Shown: in pieces, positions 63,951-64,000 of the stretch
Layout of the letters: every line of letters begins with the position of its first letter
Position numbering within the stretch: position 1 is the first letter of the stretch
Assembly: GCA_030388725.1 (NCBI GenBank)
Contig: CP128857.1
Location: 62,001 to 126,000, forward strand
From: Prodigiosinella aquatilis
GTDB lineage: Bacteria > Pseudomonadota > Gammaproteobacteria > Enterobacterales > Enterobacteriaceae
Direction of reading: 5' to 3'
Length of the DNA: 64,000 bases
The notes under the pieces: model-generated
Databases searched by the model: none
Told to the model about the DNA's origin: nothing
Seen by the model: the letters and a program-made list of their open reading frames with translations, nothing else
Translations under genes and position numbers: made by a program

Positions 63951-63971
63951 CACCTCACTCGTGGTGAGGTG
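63951..63971. other. Perfect hairpin near the window end
   Basis: CACCTCAC and GTGAGGTG pair around TCGTG, 26 bases after a TATAAT-like hexamer (63920-63925). With no T-run it is more likely an operator or leader hairpin of the next gene than a terminator. The rest of the flank to 64000 holds no complete gene. Confidence 0.4.
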
Positions 63972-64000
63972 GTTGTGGCAGATAAAAATCAAAGCGGTGG

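Noticed and set aside
1..64000. tRNA, rRNA, CRISPR array, insertion sequence or prophage genes
   Set aside because: None could be recognised by sequence reading; gaps are short and no transposase or integrase protein appears.

Overview
The window is a contiguous piece of a gammaproteobacterial chromosome from the order Enterobacterales. Most proteins closely match the length and key residues I remember for their Escherichia coli counterparts. The waaA-waaE-coaD order (waaE rather than the E. coli arrangement), the dgcN/dgcA and gsi genes joined to peptidases, and an rph-pyrE block next to yidH-yidG point towards the Pectobacteriaceae (Dickeya, Musicola, Pectobacterium, Brenneria). That family assignment is inference from gene content and not a search result. 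I see no rRNA, tRNA, CRISPR array, transposase or prophage gene.

Layout. 1-3 kb: the 3' end of a beta-ketoadipyl-CoA thiolase gene, then an AraC-type regulator and an EamA exporter. 3.2-7.7 kb: yhiN, pitA, uspB and uspA in conserved order. 7.8-15.4 kb: the bipolar arginine locus (argCBH against argE, with tandem ARG boxes between them), followed by ppc. 15.5-20.5 kb: a CstA-family carrier, a protein phosphatase, udp and a dienelactone hydrolase. 20.7-24.8 kb: metE and metR, divergent around MetJ boxes, with the biotin importer gene converging on metR. 25.2-28.2 kb: yibN-secB-gpsA-cysE, lacking grxC. 28.2-30.7 kb: envC-yibQ, with only the last 18 codons of gpmI surviving upstream. 30.7-33 kb: kbl-tdh for threonine catabolism. 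33.2-45.1 kb: lipopolysaccharide core assembly, made of hldD-waaF-waaC-waaQ-glycosyltransferase on the plus strand, an opposing waaL-glycosyltransferase-glycosyltransferase operon, and waaA-waaE-coaD. 45.1-52.2 kb: housekeeping genes mutM, rpmG, rpmB, radC, coaBC, dut, slmA, pyrE and rph, with an extra exported ferritin-like protein gene between radC and coaBC. 52.4-53.2 kb: the membrane-protein pair yidH-yidG.

The most distinctive part is 53.4-63.7 kb. It is a tightly packed nine-gene operon: dgcN, dgcA, a GsiABCD-type peptide ABC importer, a DmpA-type autoproteolytic aminopeptidase, a DppA-type zinc D-aminopeptidase and an isoaspartyl peptidase. Together these look like a route for importing and dismantling peptides with unusual bonds or D-residues (cell-wall fragments, beta-aspartyl or gamma-glutamyl peptides), and then inverting D-glutamate through N-acetylation and racemisation. 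A near-perfect inverted repeat sits over its probable promoter.

Other notable points are a small palindromic element lodged in the rph-pyrE attenuator with the attenuator arm duplicated on both sides, the decayed gpmI, the missing grxC, a hairpin covering the ribosome-binding site of the cstA-like gene, and several palindromic repeats between genes. Start codons were moved from the longest reading frame wherever a ribosome-binding site or the family length argued for it; each entry says so. Comparisons with other organisms rest on remembered family knowledge, since no search could be run.
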